This document shows positions 29,411 through 46,767 of a stretch of 64,000 nt of DNA, in pieces. The translations under genes were made by a program, and so were the position numbers. The notes beneath the pieces were generated by a model that was not told the DNA's origin, searched no databases, and worked only from the letters and a program-made list of their open reading frames with translations. The stretch's first letter is position 1, and the number at the start of each line of letters is the position of its first letter. The stretch lies in NCBI GenBank assembly GCA_000328365.1, contig KB297637.1:228158-292157 (forward strand), written 5' to 3'. The stretch is from Capitella teleta. Taxonomy: Eukaryota; Annelida; Polychaeta; Capitellidae.

Positions 29411-31216
29411 TTATCCACTTTCCAGTCTTCGCTCTGCAAATGACTCTTTTACGATTTTACGGATGTGAGATGCAGCGATATGCCGTATCGGGATATCCAG
29501 TGGCAAATGAGGACCTGCAAACAACTGGTGGCAAAAGTGTCTGAGAAGGGAATGTCCTCTGGCGCGGTTCAAGATCGTAAACATATGTGTAAATCCCTGC
29601 GAAGATGGTAAGGGTCCAACAAGGTCCACATGAATGTGGCTGAATGCTTCGTGTGGTACAGTTATCGGAATCACGGGCGCCTTCACATGCTGCTGTATCT
29701 TGGATGAGTGACAAGCGACACACTCTCGACACCAAAGGGCAATGCCACGATGCATTCGATGCCAAACAAACTTGGCACCGATGGCTCGTTGTGAAACTCG
29801 ACAAGCAGGGTGAGATAAGGCATGCATACTGTCGAACACTTTGCGCTGTAGACATGTAGGGACCACTGGGCGAGGGTGACCAAGAGAGACGTCGCAGAGC
29901 AAGCTTGGCCCGTCAGGTGCAATATCCATATCTTGGATGTGTAAATCAGTGATTGCAGTAGGTAAACATGCGTGTCTGTACAACTCTTCTGAGCATCAGC
30001 GAACTGCTGGTAATCTATGCCGAGTGTAACACTGTCGATGGGGATCCTAGAAAGGCAGTCTGCTACCACGTTAGATGATCCAACACGATGCTGGATGCGA
30101 CTGATGTATTCGCTTATAACAGAAAGACGTCGTTGTTGGCGTGACGACCAGGAATCTGTTTTCTTGTGAAGGGCCTAAACCAATGGCTTATGGTCAGTTA
30201 GAAGCACACAGTCTCGGCCCTCAATCAGCGGAAGGAAATGTCGCACAGCAAAGCTAGGCTCTTAAAAGCTCCCTATCGAACACGCTGTATGCTTGTTGAG
30301 CCTGCAGTAGATGCTGACTGAAGAAAGCAATGGACTGCCAAACGCCATTGTTCCACTGCTCAAGGGTGGCCCCAACCGCAAGATCAGAAGGGTCCATAGA
30401 AAGCGTCCGTTACACATATCCAATAGAAGACGGTGCCGGCGAAGGAAGTCAAAAGGGGTCATTGCACATCAGCAATGATCACTCGAGCTGGGAAACTTCT
30501 ACCACCTCAAGACAAAGTTGTTCGAATCTCTCCATACGTTTTTATCAATGTCCCATTAGCAGCGTGCAGAGGAGGTGATCTTGATGCGTCACGTCGAGGT
30601 TGCTCAAGGTCGAGTTGGGTCGCGGGTATCACAGTAACTTGCACCACATTGTACAGGAAAATCCGTCGAGAGGAACTGTCGGTCAACGGAAGCTGTTTTG
30701 GGCGGGGGGCCTCGACACTTAACGCCGCCGGGACCCCCATGGTCCGTTTTCCTGGTTCCATGAGCATAGAGAGCGGCATTGCTTGGCATTGGATCCAAAG
30801 ACTCTATGATCATAACAGAGCTTTCGATCATCACTGCCGGGTCTGGGAGCATCTCGCCATGGTGGTGTTCGGTCAACTCGGTGCAATTGAGGTTCTCTTT
30901 CGTTGGCAGCATAAACGTTGACTGTAGTGTCGCGGCAGCAGCTGAAGATGTTTTCAGCTTCACAGGCGAATGCACGCTAGTCTGTAGTCGTCCAGTTAGC
31001 CAGTACACGCTGCACATGCAGAGGTAACTGTCGCAGAAAAGATACCTGAAGAGGTTGAGGTGACCATAACCTTTATGACTCAAGACACAGCGCATGTTAC
31101 AATATCACTCACGTTCACTTGTATATATAAACCCATTCACCTGCAATAAACATTCATTCTTGTGTTAGTCGGATCTTCATTCTTCTGCTTCCGCTTGTGA
31201 TCCTCCACCACAGGGG
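29411..31216 (-). mobile_element. Broken Ty3/Gypsy LTR retrotransposon fossil
   Basis: On the minus strand, from high to low coordinate, there are remains of a retropepsin end (ANGTLIKTYGEI near 30520), RNase H (VADCLSRIP near 30050) and an integrase with its HHCC zinc motif and the start of the catalytic core (HVDLVGPLP near 29620). The reverse transcriptase region is mostly unrecognisable. The inner edge of 31100-31216, with TATA-like and AATAAA-like sequence and a TGTAAGACCCCC end, may be LTR material. The copy is incomplete and broken in many places, so it is old. Confidence 0.8.
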
Positions 31217-32137
31217 GTCTTACAAGTGAGCAAGCAGATATGGACCAAACTCAATGCAGTGAATGGTTACTGTCTATATATATAATATCAAGGGAAGTCA
31301 CTGTTCGTGCCAATCATAGGACGCTTGCCTCGAAACACAAATTAAAAAACACCGCAGCAAATTTTCAGCCCGCAGCGAACTGTACTTAAATCACGATCGC
31401 CAAATCTCGTAATCAAATCCTTAAACCGGATTGGAGCTGCAAAAGAGCTTAGGATACATTCTTAATTGAAAAGAATGGCTTTAGAGTGAAACATGTCTCT
31501 AATTGTCTCTCGAACAACAAAAGCTATTCTGAGAGTCAAATTGAGCATAAAATAGGCTAGAAACAGGAGTTAGAAAACACAATGCATGAGTAAATTGACT
31601 TGACAGGAATTAGCAGACGACACATACAGCGCCCTCTGGTATATCTGTTTAGAATCGTTTTATATACCTCACAACATGTTGTGTTATATCTATCTAATAA
31701 CTTTAGAATTTATAACCAGTATTTCGAACTATAAAATTATATGAATACTATATTATATGCATGGAATAATTTTAAAAATCATACCGCTGGACTGATTTAT
31801 ATGGAATGAATGCTTTGATTAATTTCAATTGCATTTCTCAGCTGAACTATTATTGATCAATCACTGAGCGGCTTGTTAAGGTAAAGGTCGAATGCTGCAG
31901 CCATCGTGCCTGTTGTTAGTCGTTTTGGAAATGAAAACATTTTTGTGCAATTAATTAGTAATTAGTCACTGCCGTGCGGAGTCGTTGTTATAAATTTTAG
32001 TCAATCGAAATGGATTGAGTTGGTCGCTACAATATAGGCTGCATAGATGTCGAGGTTAGATAGGCCAACATACCATAAAGTGGTTTCCATTTATCGGGTG
32101 ACTAAAAAGTACAGGTACTACGCACAATAAATATTGT
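31217..32137. other. Intergenic, nothing recognised
   Basis: No exon or repeat family was identified here. It lies between the fossil element and the 3' end of the discoidin-domain gene. Confidence 0.45.
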
Positions 32138-32143
32138 TTTATT
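32138..32143 (-). promoter_or_regulatory. Possible polyadenylation signal of the discoidin-domain gene
   Basis: AATAAA on the minus strand, about 185 bases past the stop codon at 32328. It is the only clear hexamer in that stretch on this strand. Confidence 0.4.
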
Positions 32144-32327
32144 CAAGCGGCATATAATCAATTTCATTGAATCCACGAGACAGCTATATTGTTGTGCATT
32201 TGAGTGAATTGAGAGAGCCTTTAATGACAAAATTGCGAGCAAAATTAGCAAGGTTGGCTTGCTGGGTCGACTCAATCAAACACAGGTCCTTAACCTATAG
32301 ATCAATCGACCTCGCGTGCATGGACAC

Positions 32328-36465
<4,138 letters not shown>

Positions 36466-37088
36466 GTTTGGAGTTTCAGGAGTCTCTGATCCGATAATCA
36501 CCGTCTTTCGATGTCTTATGCTTCTGCCCGTACAATGTCTACACAAAGGCCTCTTGCGCTGTGCAACATTTCACTCAATATTTTATGCTGGCAAAATGAC
36601 TAAACTTTCCATTTGAATTATTCAGAAAAGCTGTCGAACAACGCATTTGGGAAATAATTTGTCTTAAAAAGTTGAACTGTCAAATTGATTGGCCGCTTCT
36701 TATTCCACTCTTTTGTTTAATTATTTATGGAGGCCTCCTACTTCGTATACCTTTTATCATAATTCTTCCCGCTATGAAATTCAAGGAATGTATTCAAGGA
36801 CGACCATGCATAGTACATGATTGTATACATTATAGGTTGGCGCCAACTCTGCCTATGTATGTAGACCTTCGGGCAGAGCATGCACGGATTGCTTCCATCT
36901 CTCAAGAGGCAATCAGCGAATACTAAGAGATCGGAAGGCCAAGAGACAATTTGCGAATACTGTGGGTCATAAGATCACCGAGAAGCGAAAAGCGGGAAGC
37001 AAGCGCATCCATCACTGTCAGATAGTGAATACTTGGAAGGCACCGACTAACTGCTTTTTTTTATTAGAAAATTCTCTCTCTCTCTCTC

Positions 37089-37125
<37 letters not shown>

Positions 37126-37564
37126 AATATGCGATACTGAAAACGACCAAGCTATTATAAGTATAGATCATTTTTAATTAATATACACTAACGAACTAGT
37201 AAGGGCTAGTAGAATACGGCATTATTGCATCAACGCGATCACATTATTGTTGCAACCGTGCGTGAGGTACGCTGGGAATACATCCGTAAATTGTTTTCTG
37301 TGCGTTGAATTTGATAAAAAAAAATCACAGGCATATGACTTAGATGGTCTAATATACACTTTGTGTGAAATTCTCTTCCACAATAGTATTGGAAACAAAT
37401 GTGCTCTTGTTTGCAAACGTTTTAAACGTCGAATATAACATTGTGCATGGACAGTGAGATTATCTGATATAATTATATATACTATCGTTTATATTAATAT
37501 CTATTATGTGAATTTCACACAACATAGTCGACATACGATTGTTTATCATACAACAAACATACAT
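36466..37564. other. Upstream region of the discoidin-domain gene, with a (CT)n repeat
   Basis: The promoter of the minus-strand gene should begin here, but no core element stands out. A (CT)n/(TC)n tract lies at 37074-37122, interrupted once by GTT. An open frame at 36672-36926 (plus) has no recognised product. Confidence 0.5.
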
Positions 37565-37568
37565 TTAA

Positions 37569-38000
37569 AGAGAACCTCTGATTGTTTTGAAATAGTAACG
37601 GGTGATACAGGATGCATTCCAAAAGACAATTACGCCTCTTGACTGACAAATATTCAGACAACACGCTTGCTGTGGGCTAATTCCTAGATACATCGATTTT
37701 GAGACGTTTAAAATCTCGCTTTCTTCTCGTTTTCGATTTCATACCGTCGTGACGGCATGAAAGTAATTCTCCTATTGTTAACAATTGAAGCCGTCGAGTG
37801 AGCAGATCTTTCAGCAGTTCTCATAAAAGAAATTTCGCGCTCATCTCGTTTCAAGCTATTCTGCCTGCGCAAGAAATTTGTATTTTAATTTTACTTGAAT
37901 ATCATTCATAGTTGACCAAATACTTCAAAAATGGTCTCTCGTCACTCACAAAAGCCCACAAAATCGATTAAAAAGGTTCCAAAATGAACAGAGGTCCTCT
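37569..38000 (+). mobile_element. 432-bp MITE with TTAA target duplication
   Basis: TTAA flanks both ends (37565-37568, 38001-38004). The termini pair as AGAGAACCTCTGATTGTTTT on the left and AGAGGACCTCTGTTCATTTT in reverse complement on the right. A second full copy lies reversed at 54980-55423 and an end fragment at 33400-33450. There is no coding capacity. TTAA insertion fits piggyBac or Kolobok relatives. Confidence 0.8.
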
Positions 38001-38004
38001 TTAA

Positions 38005-39370
38005 ATCAGCATGACACAGGGTTAGTACTAGAACATTTAAACATTTATATTTTATTGATTAAAAAAATCAGACGATTCTGAATTAATATTGTCCAGGGTA
38101 ATTATAAGCGACTTCTAAAGGCCAAAATGGACAAATTTCATGAACAGCATTGAGGTTGCTGGACGCATAGAGGGGAAAGTACGGAAGACGCACAGGGGTC
38201 ACAAAGACGCGCCGCCCAATTTTCGCGGTTTTAACGAAATCTGCGACTGCGATGAATGGTTTCATTTGAACAGGTCACTGACCTATTTACGAAAATGGAA
38301 AATGTTGTAAGTGTTTTAAAACTGTTTAGTGAAAGCATGCAAGGTTGTCACTCTTAATCAAACTCTGTGTGTGCTTCTAAGAGTCAGAAATCTCTTGGTT
38401 ATTGGTGTAATGTTTAAAGATACCGTTTTTGTACACAATTGAGCGGTGTAAATTTGATTAATTTCCAATAAAGATTAGCACGAATCGATTTTGTTACAGC
38501 TGCACAAATTTCAAAGATGCGCAGGTTTATGATTTAAAGACGCGTACCTGTGCATCTTCGGTACATTCCCATGTGCATCTTGGTGTCATCTCATAAAAAT
38601 AATGCACCAAGCTTGCTGTGCATAAAAACTTTTAATTATGATTGCATAATTTAATTACAGCCTCAGCCTGTGTAGTGACAGGCAATATTGTAGTACATAA
38701 TTATAAGTATGATAGGATATATATATACTGTATATATATATACTGTAGAATTAGTAGATTCATGGCATGATAAGCAGATAAGCTCTGTAGCTGTTTGTAT
38801 ACAACAGTATATTCGGCATCCAAGACAATTCCAAACTTTGGCAGCATTTCGAATTCGATAATCAGCTTTCCCTGAATGAAAATCATTTGTGTCAAATACT
38901 TCGCCATGCTAAAGCATTTCATCACTTGTGCATACCAGAAGCTGTGGCAGGACTCCTTTCACCGGACGTTGATCTTCATCTGCATGCACTTTGCTTCAGC
39001 AGAGACTTCTTGTTTTTGGACCTTACTGGCATTGAACTATCATCTCTGAGTTTCCTGCGAAGACTTGACAGGCTTAAAGTGCTGATTTGGATTCGTGTGC
39101 AAACCTTAGGGATTGTGATCTCCCAGGTGTGAAGTACTGTATCAGACTGAATCCTTTTTACATTGGGTTTACAAAATTCAGTCCCAACGCCATCTCCCAA
39201 AACCTGCCAAGCTCGGTTCACACTATGAAATGCACTGGAGTTCCGTTTACACTTCATCAGAGTCGGTCTCTCCTTGGAAGCCATCCTCATCTGCTGCAGG
39301 TGACCCTATCGGGACTGGATCCAATCGAGTATCATCATTTGTGTATTGAATTTCCACAAGCATCTCTCGT
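38005..39370. other. Intergenic, no gene recognised
   Basis: On the minus strand a short open stretch after an acceptor-like site (ttttcattcag near 38874) reads GKLIIEFEMLPKFGIVLDAE. No paired exon or known domain supports it. Confidence 0.35.
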
Positions 39371-40127
39371 GTCTAGATGCACAAACATGAGAAGGTATTA
39401 CCAGAGGACATCAACAAGAGGATATTATGGAGAAGAAAGACTCTCACAAGCTCTGACAGAAATCGCCTCCGGAAGCTCGATGAGAGGGGCATCTTTGAAG
39501 TTTGGTGTTCCACGCCGTACATTACAACGACATGCCAAGAAAAAAGTTTCAAAACCAGAAGAGCAGCATCTATGAAGAAGAGGCATTTTCTCTCTGGAAG
39601 TGGAGAACCAGTTAGCAGAGAAATTGGTTGATCTTCAACGACGTTTCTATGGGGTGACACTTGATGATCTTCAACATTCTGCTTACCAGATGGCTGAAAG
39701 AAAAAATATATGCCACCCATTCAGAAAGAAATCTAAAAAAGCTGGACGAGGATGAGTTCGAGGTTTTCTGGAGCGACACCCTGAGTTATCTGTTCGGGCC
39801 CCAGAGCCAACCAGCATGTCTCGCGCAGTTGGCTTCAACCGACTACAGGTCCAAAGATTCGTTGATCTCTATGAGCAAGTGTTGAGGGACACTGGTGCTG
39901 GTCCTTCCCAGATATTCAACACGGACGAGAGCGGCATTACATCTGTTCACAAGCCCCCGCGCATAGTTGAAAAAAAAGGTCAAAAACAGATTGAAAAAAT
40001 TATCATTGGCGAAAGAGGACAGACGGTCACAATTGTCTGCTGCTTGAATGCTGTCGGAACATACATCCCACATGGGATGTACGGGATATATGTATCGAGG
40101 TATATGATCCCAAGCTGCTTTTCTTAG
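39370..40127 (+). mobile_element. Truncated pogo/Tigger-type (Tc1/mariner) transposase remnant
   Basis: On the plus strand a psq-type helix-turn-helix comes first: RGYYGEERLSQALTEIAS...SLKFGVPRRTLQRHAKK (39400-39550). A CENP-B-like stretch ELSVRAPEPTSMSRAVGFN follows (39783-39845). Next comes the start of the DDE catalytic core, IFNTDESGITSVHKPPRIVE, with its first Asp (39916-39975), and then TVTIVCCLNAVGTYIP (40024-40071). The parts sit in different frames (changes between about 39555 and 39640, and again near 39750-39800). The sequence stops before the second and third catalytic acids. No terminal inverted repeats were found. It is a dead, 3'-truncated copy. Confidence 0.8.
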
Positions 40128-40496
40128 GCTTTTCTTTATAGCTCTCCTATATTGACATATATAAAACATGATTCTATGAGAATATTTTACACACATAAAA
40201 TAAATAACAAACAAGTATTTGAACTAAAAGGTTGGCGTTAAGAGAAAGCATTTTATGAATATAAATGATCGGACACATAGTGAAACAGCATATAGTTGAA
40301 AATTACAATTGCAGTACTAATGATAGGTACTATAGTATGACGTATATATTGTGAAAATAGTGATTTATGAGGTTGAGGAAGTGATTTTATCAAACAGATG
40401 GATCATGGCTAGGTGATAACATAAATGCATGTGGTGAACATGTCATGACTAGATAATACCAAGGTAACAAGAACGATTATGAAAATAAAAAATAGA

Positions 40497-40560
40497 CCGG
40501 TCTTCTGTTCTGGCGCCCGTATCATCCGATTGGTTTGGGTGGAGTCATAAAACCCCAACA
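40497..40560 (+). mobile_element. SINE 3'-end fragment
   Basis: Matches the last ~65 bases of the SINE body (GGTCTTCTGTTCTGGCGCCC...GGGTGGAGTCATAAAACCCC), with very few differences from 2645-2996. Confidence 0.8.
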
Positions 40561-40564
40561 CATA

Positions 40565-42269
40565 TCACGTACGGGACGATCAATCAAATCAATATCACGT
40601 ATAATTGCAGAGTTATTCGACTTTTGTCAAACATGATCAAAAACTTAATTTGTACACACCGAATGTTGATAATGTTTGAAAAAATCGAACAGCTCTGAAC
40701 TCTTGTGAGTCAGTTCAATTATAGCTCACCGCGACGTACACTTGATGATTGCGTAATAATTGTTTGCACAAGTTGTGCATTTCAAACTTTCCGCTGATTA
40801 ACTCGCATAGACTGCGTCTGTTTACAACAGTATTAAAAGGAATTAAACGAATCAATTCTTGCAAATAAACAAATACAATCATGAACTACTTCTTAAGATA
40901 TAACTAATGCATGTAGCCTCTTCTTCACACACCGAATAGGGGCCTATACGTATTATATATTATGGGTCTTCTGTAACTCGCATAAACGCCTCTAAGTACT
41001 ACTAGTAGTAGGGCTACTGTCGGTAGTTATCTCTTAATCCTATTTGTATACAATGCTTGATTGGCTGGGATGTATTGAAGTCGATTTTTCGCGGATCTGA
41101 TTTTCGCGGTGTGCTATAGAACTTGTTTTACGCGGCACCTATTTTTCGCGCTCAAGGGTTAACGACAGGAAAAATAAATGGGACATAACCATTTAGACGT
41201 ACGTGCCTTTTGGCAAAGTTTATTCATTATAATGTATAATATAATTTTTTAAGCATTATATTTATGTTGATTAAATTCGATCTAATTAGGCGCTTATGTA
41301 AATGTCATTCAAGGGATCGTTCATTTATTGAGGATTGCTAATGACTTATAAATTAGGCTCAATGGTCTGTGAGCATGTATAGATGCATATAATATGCAAA
41401 CGGTATTCGCTAGCAGTGATCCATTTAATTGTATTAAATATTATTCTTAATGCAAAAAAAAAAAAAAAAAAATGCGAATGCGAAAAACAAACATACTTCT
41501 TGGCTTTTTGTTTGTTCAACATGCACCATTTAATTATAATATATATTAAAGAACCCAGTTTACAAGACATACATCGAATGATTAAAATATATGACAAAAA
41601 TCAGCCAGATAGGTAGCTAAGATATATATTTGAATTACGTACTTGAAAAAACAAGTTCACAGCAAATAAACAAAACAACAAAAATCTATGAAATAAAAAT
41701 TCTATGAAATAATAGGATGGCCGTGTTCAAATGATCATTCACCTAGCATTGTCAACTGTTTTAAGGAGCATAAACACCAATAAAAGCGCAAAAATACTGA
41801 AATACCCTATAATGTCGCTCAATGATCAATCGTGATGTGGCAATAACCATGGTTATTCACCCCTGCATGTGACGAGGAAAATTTCCCCTTTTTACAGCCG
41901 TTATGATCATGACGCAATCATAGCGCAATTTGAAGTCATTAAAATCCCCAATTAACGCCCACAATAGTAAACCCCGTCTTGTGCGCCTTCGTGACATTAT
42001 TTTGATATAATTGAGCTCACCGATTGTAGCATTATCTCAGATACAAATTATTTGCATATACTGCAAAGATTGGACCGTTTTCACCGCTCGCTGAAGATGT
42101 CCATTTCATTTGATGTTTATTTCGCTGCTCGACAGCTGGCACAGCCTCCCTAAACCAGAATGCAAGCAAAATCTGAATAGCCTACGTAATTCCTCAGCTC
42201 AAAATGGATCACCCCAGAATATTCAGCTACATGTTTTATCAATTCGATGCATCTAGCTAGCTGTCAAAC
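40565..42269. other. Intergenic, nothing gene-like
   Basis: AT-rich. A block at 41085-41160 repeats TTTTCGCG three to four times with spacers, as in the ends of some MITEs, but no element boundary is clear. A poly-A run lies at 41453-41471. Confidence 0.4.
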
Positions 42270-42275
42270 TTTATT
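42270..42275 (-). promoter_or_regulatory. Polyadenylation signal of the PAN-fibrinogen gene
   Basis: AATAAA on the minus strand, about 70 bases past the stop at 42345, a normal distance for a short 3' UTR. Confidence 0.6.
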
Positions 42276-42344
42276 TGTACTAAAACTCCAACAATTAAAG
42301 TTTGTATTATATAACTCTCATTACGTAATTCACACTGCATGCAA

Positions 42345-45300
42345 TCAAATCGCTTGGATCTTCATCTCGGTAAATTTCAACGGAGAGTACCGTCTGAAGT
42401 TAAACCACATATGAGTTGTTTTCCCGTATTTTCCGTTCAGGTTAGCGAATGGGTCACTTGGATACCACCAGGCACCAAGAAAAGATACGGCACAATTTTT
42501 AGTTTTCTTTGTATCGTGGTCCTCATCTTTGGTTGTGAACTGACAACCATCATTGTATTTCATGTCGTCCCCTTTGAAATAGAACGTGTAGGTGATTACA
42601 TAATAAATCCGGTAAGCATACCTGCAGTTCCCGAGTAGCCCTTGCAATGCAATCGGTAGAAGTCATTAGCGCCGGCAACCGAGAAATCACTGTAGTCGGC
42701 GTACACCGAAACGCCATCGAAGTATCCAAGATCAACTCTCAGTTTGTGGGGCTTTGTCGTCGTAATTATATGAAGCATGTCGTTACCTATGAAAACACTT
42801 CGTCACTAACATGGTCATAGTCACCATTGTGTTAATGATTATTGATTATTCTACTGACTGTAACATCCTGATAAATTGGAGAAGTACTATAGTATTTCTG
42901 AACTTTGAAACTTCGATTGACGGACAAGCAAGAGCAATGTAAGGGCAATGCCGATTGGCTTACAAATACAGCAACGAGTGAGCCAATCAGCGCTACCGTC
43001 TCAAATAACATAACGTTATGCTTCTCATCATCAGGCGCTGGATAACCACAAATGGACGGAGCTACTGATAAGAGTAAAAAACGTTATGACAACTCTAAAC
43101 ATCTCGTTCTTCCCAATCTTTGGATGCTTTGTATTTTCAAATAAGGCGCACAACAAGTCTAATAAGACATTCATCGATCTGTGTGACGAATACTCTTGGT
43201 TCGTCTCTGTTATTGTAGATCAGGTTCTGGCCATGTTCGAGGCCAGGCCACAGTACGGTTATTGACTTTTCATTTAAGTTAGCGTCAACAGTTGATAAGC
43301 GGGTTTTCTTAGCGACGATTTTCAGTGCAATATGATTCGAATCCATTAATTATATCAATGAAGAAATACACGAAGCGCGAGTGTTGTAACTCCTTTGACC
43401 AGCCTAAAGCGCCGTTGGCCCGCAGATCGTTCCGTTCACATATTTTTAAAATTATGCGTGCGGGCCGTGCGTGCGTACCACATTTTCACAGGAATCTTCA
43501 ATTTGTGAGCGGCGCTTGAAGGCGCACATACTGTTGATACATGTATAACAAAATGCCTGTATATGCATCACAATGGAATAATTCACAGCATGTGCCGCCC
43601 AGAGTGTTGAGTTAGCATGTAGAACACAGAATCAGTTTCTCTCATATATATTACATGTGGTTGCGCATTAACGTGTTATTAGACGTTTCTCAATGTGAGC
43701 TCAGAGTTGAGCAATGAGTCCTACTCTGGATATCGTGACATAAGTGCCATGTGCAATTCATTATAGACTTCAGACGGGTGGCAATGGCGGGTTGCTCACC
43801 TAGCCAGAACTCGGAATTGATGTTTCCAAATCCACCAGCATAATCCTGCCAACCTCTGTAGAAGTCAACGCTTCCATCCTGTCTCCGTTGGACCACCTGC
43901 AAAGAAACAAATCCGAATGATCTAATCTTACTCATCTGTTGAGTCACCATTTCATTATATATTGATAACTCAAATCTCTAGCTCGAATTTCAAGGGACCG
44001 TCGAAATCCCTTCGAGTTATAGAGCCTTTCAGATATAGTAACATGGATCAAGCATGGAAAATAAATGAGTTGGGCTGAGTTTTCTGAGTCTTAATACATA
44101 CCAACTATTCCGACAGAAATAGTTCCAGTACAGCTCTATGTACTTGAGATTAATCGTATTCCGATCCCTTCATTCAGGCCTAATTTCAGCTTTCTGGACC
44201 AACATTTTCTAAATTAGGCCACCATTCGTGCGTCTGTCTAAATATCGAATTCCGTTCCAAACGTATTGTCTTTTGTTTCACGTTGTATTGATCTTCGTTT
44301 CTTGAGAATGATCCTCGTTGTTTTTTTATTTGCGTGTAAATATTTTCTTAAGATGGTCGATGTTCCGATGTTGCTTCTTTACTTATTTAAGGGATAAGTC
44401 ACGAGAAGGAAATGGTTATCGTCAGATAAACAAGTTCAAGGGATTGTGGAGCCAAATAACCGACGAGACGAAGTCGAGTTCGGATATCTGGCTTCAGAAC
44501 CATGAGATGGGCCTAAAACGATTATTAAATCTCCAGTATCAATGGATAGTAACAAAAGATGTCTTTCCTTCTAGAACAATGTCAATTTCCACCAAAATCA
44601 ATTGAAATTTGCCAATATAGCAAACAAATGCTGGAATATATGACCTTTGACCTGTTGGATCAACATAGACAGATGCAATCATGGACCGTTTACACATGGA
44701 TAACTGCGGATAAAATCTATAGAAAGCGCACATCTGATCTGATCCTGTTTCTAACAAATGCATTTTAAGCACATCGAAACACTTTATGTACTTTTTGCGC
44801 TTCAAAAGAAACTGTTAAAAATAAGCATAATTATCTGCATATGTGCAATAATTGAGCTATTCGTACAACAGCTCATCACGTCCAATCAGTGATTGCGTTA
44901 TGAAATTGCTTTTTGAGATCTTAACATTATGTGAATGTCGAGAGTGAATCTACGCTAGCTGTATATTTATACGCGTTAACTGTGCACGGATTAATCGCTT
45001 ACATACACGAGGCTGTTTGGCTGACAGACTCACTGAATGGAATTATCGGGCATAAACACTTATTGAGAAATACAATTGTGTCAATGAAACGGCCCTAATA
45101 CCGTGCAGTACATAATACAAAAATTAAATCAGTTAGTATGAATAAAGCCATGTTAAACTTTCAGTATAATAGTTGAAAAAAAAAAAAAACAACTTTATAA
45201 ACTGCAATTTTGATAGCAAATGAAGACTAAAGAGATCCTTAGCTATAACGATTTCTTCAGATTGGAGTGGCATGATACCATTAATATCATGTCCCTCAGT

Positions 45301-46767
45301 TGCAACAGTGGCCACTCGCTAGCTGAAGTCTCAACATCTGCATGAGCAGACATTTGGAGCATTCTTGCTATTAGGTGGAAAAAGTAGCCATAAAATTGAC
45401 CAAACCGACAGAAGGAGACCTGGCGTCCTATATAAATTTAACTTTGGTGGTGACATCTTTGATCAAAATGTTGTCACTCGAAAGTATGGACTTTATAATG
45501 AAACGAATACGCATTTGAAACCTAACCTTGTATTCACAGATAAAGAAAGTTATGTGGATCGAGTAAAGTGGATTCTTGGTTGAAAAAAAAAAAATCAAAA
45601 ATCAAAAATCAAAAAAACAAATCGGATATAGCACACTAAAATGTAGTTTATGACGTCAAAGATAGAGATCATATCACGTGCGTCACGTGGGATTGCCAGC
45701 CAATCAGCCTCGCGTATTGCAATGGCTAAACCATGCATAATGAACGCGTAGAAATGATATCATCAGTTTAAATTTGAAAGAAGAAAGCAGAATCGTGAAG
45801 CCAAAAGCACGAGCTTCGAAAGCGCTGTGCTGATTAAACGTAATGATTCTAAGTAGTACACAGCTATGTAATTAACCAATGTAATGTGTGTAGCAATAGA
45901 CTGTGGAGTTTAGACATTATAAATCCCATAACTCGGTGACAAAGCATGACCTAAACTCACCGACCTCCCACTTTCCTCTTTCTCTGCCTCAGCACTCACG
46001 TTTAAAATAACGACATTAACAGGTTCGTTCATATGAGCTCATGACAACCACTGAGTCTCGCAGGATACTCAACCAACAGACCAACAAAAATGACATGATT
46101 GACGCATGTCACGTGACTGACCATCCATCCGCCTCCATCGGATTCCATGTCACATGAAACGTCAAAGAGACCGAGTGCAAAGGAGGACAAATCCAGTCGG
46201 TAAACTCCGCTTCTGGTCACACCACGCGCTTTCAACTCCTGGCAGGATGTTTTGTAGGTTTTACAAACTGTAATGAGAACGTCAAAAGTTTCTTAATGGC
46301 CTACCATTGAATGCGTTTGGGGTTGTTACTCGGTATGTTGTTGGTAGAAAGTCTATTCATCTTTGAAAATGTCGCCATCAAGTGATGTATAACGTACAAC
46401 TCATATAACAACGCAGATCTTTATATCAGAAAAAGTAAACGAACTCACTCTCTGATCCGCAAACAAACTGTTCATTGACCATGAAACTCCAATTGGTGAC
46501 CGCTTTGAGATCAACAAAAGCCACGGCGTCCGGCAGAGAGGCCGCTTGACACTCGTTCGTCTCCCGATTCCATGCAACTCCGAAACATGACGAATCTCTC
46601 GAACAAACAGCGCAACATTGAATCCGACTCAGAGATGAGCTTGTTTTTACTCCAAGCAGATTCAGAGCGTACTCATCTTCGGCCCAAACGTTGAACGCCT
46701 TGTATCTGTCTTCTAAATGACCACTGGCACCATTAGTTAAGATGAGGATGGCAGTGAGCAGCAACAT
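42345..46767 (-). CDS. Secreted PAN/apple + fibrinogen-related (FReD) protein (5 exons, 317 aa)
   Basis: Exons on the minus strand: 46449-46767, 46122-46267, 43800-43896, 42622-42786, 42345-42571. The total is 954 nt, in frame. It begins with a signal peptide ([16 protein letters not shown]). A PAN/apple-like module follows ([31 protein letters not shown]). The fibrinogen domain then starts [19 protein letters not shown]. It continues [43 protein letters not shown] and [11 protein letters not shown]. It ends [37 protein letters not shown] and [11 protein letters not shown]. The Cys normally found after GAWWY (GAWWx-xC-xxxNLNG) is absent, so the last disulfide probably cannot form. FReD proteins bind sugars or acetyl groups in innate recognition (ficolin, tachylectin, FREP families). 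The last intron is only 50 nt. Confidence 0.9.
44860..44960 (+). repeat. Dispersed repeat shared with 47720-47800
   Basis: Blocks in the same order occur at both sites: CCAAT-AG, GCGTTATGAAA-TGC-TTTTGA, TTA-CATT---GTGAATG-CGAGAGTGA. This copy lies in an intron of the PAN-fibrinogen gene. No element ends were found. Confidence 0.55.
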
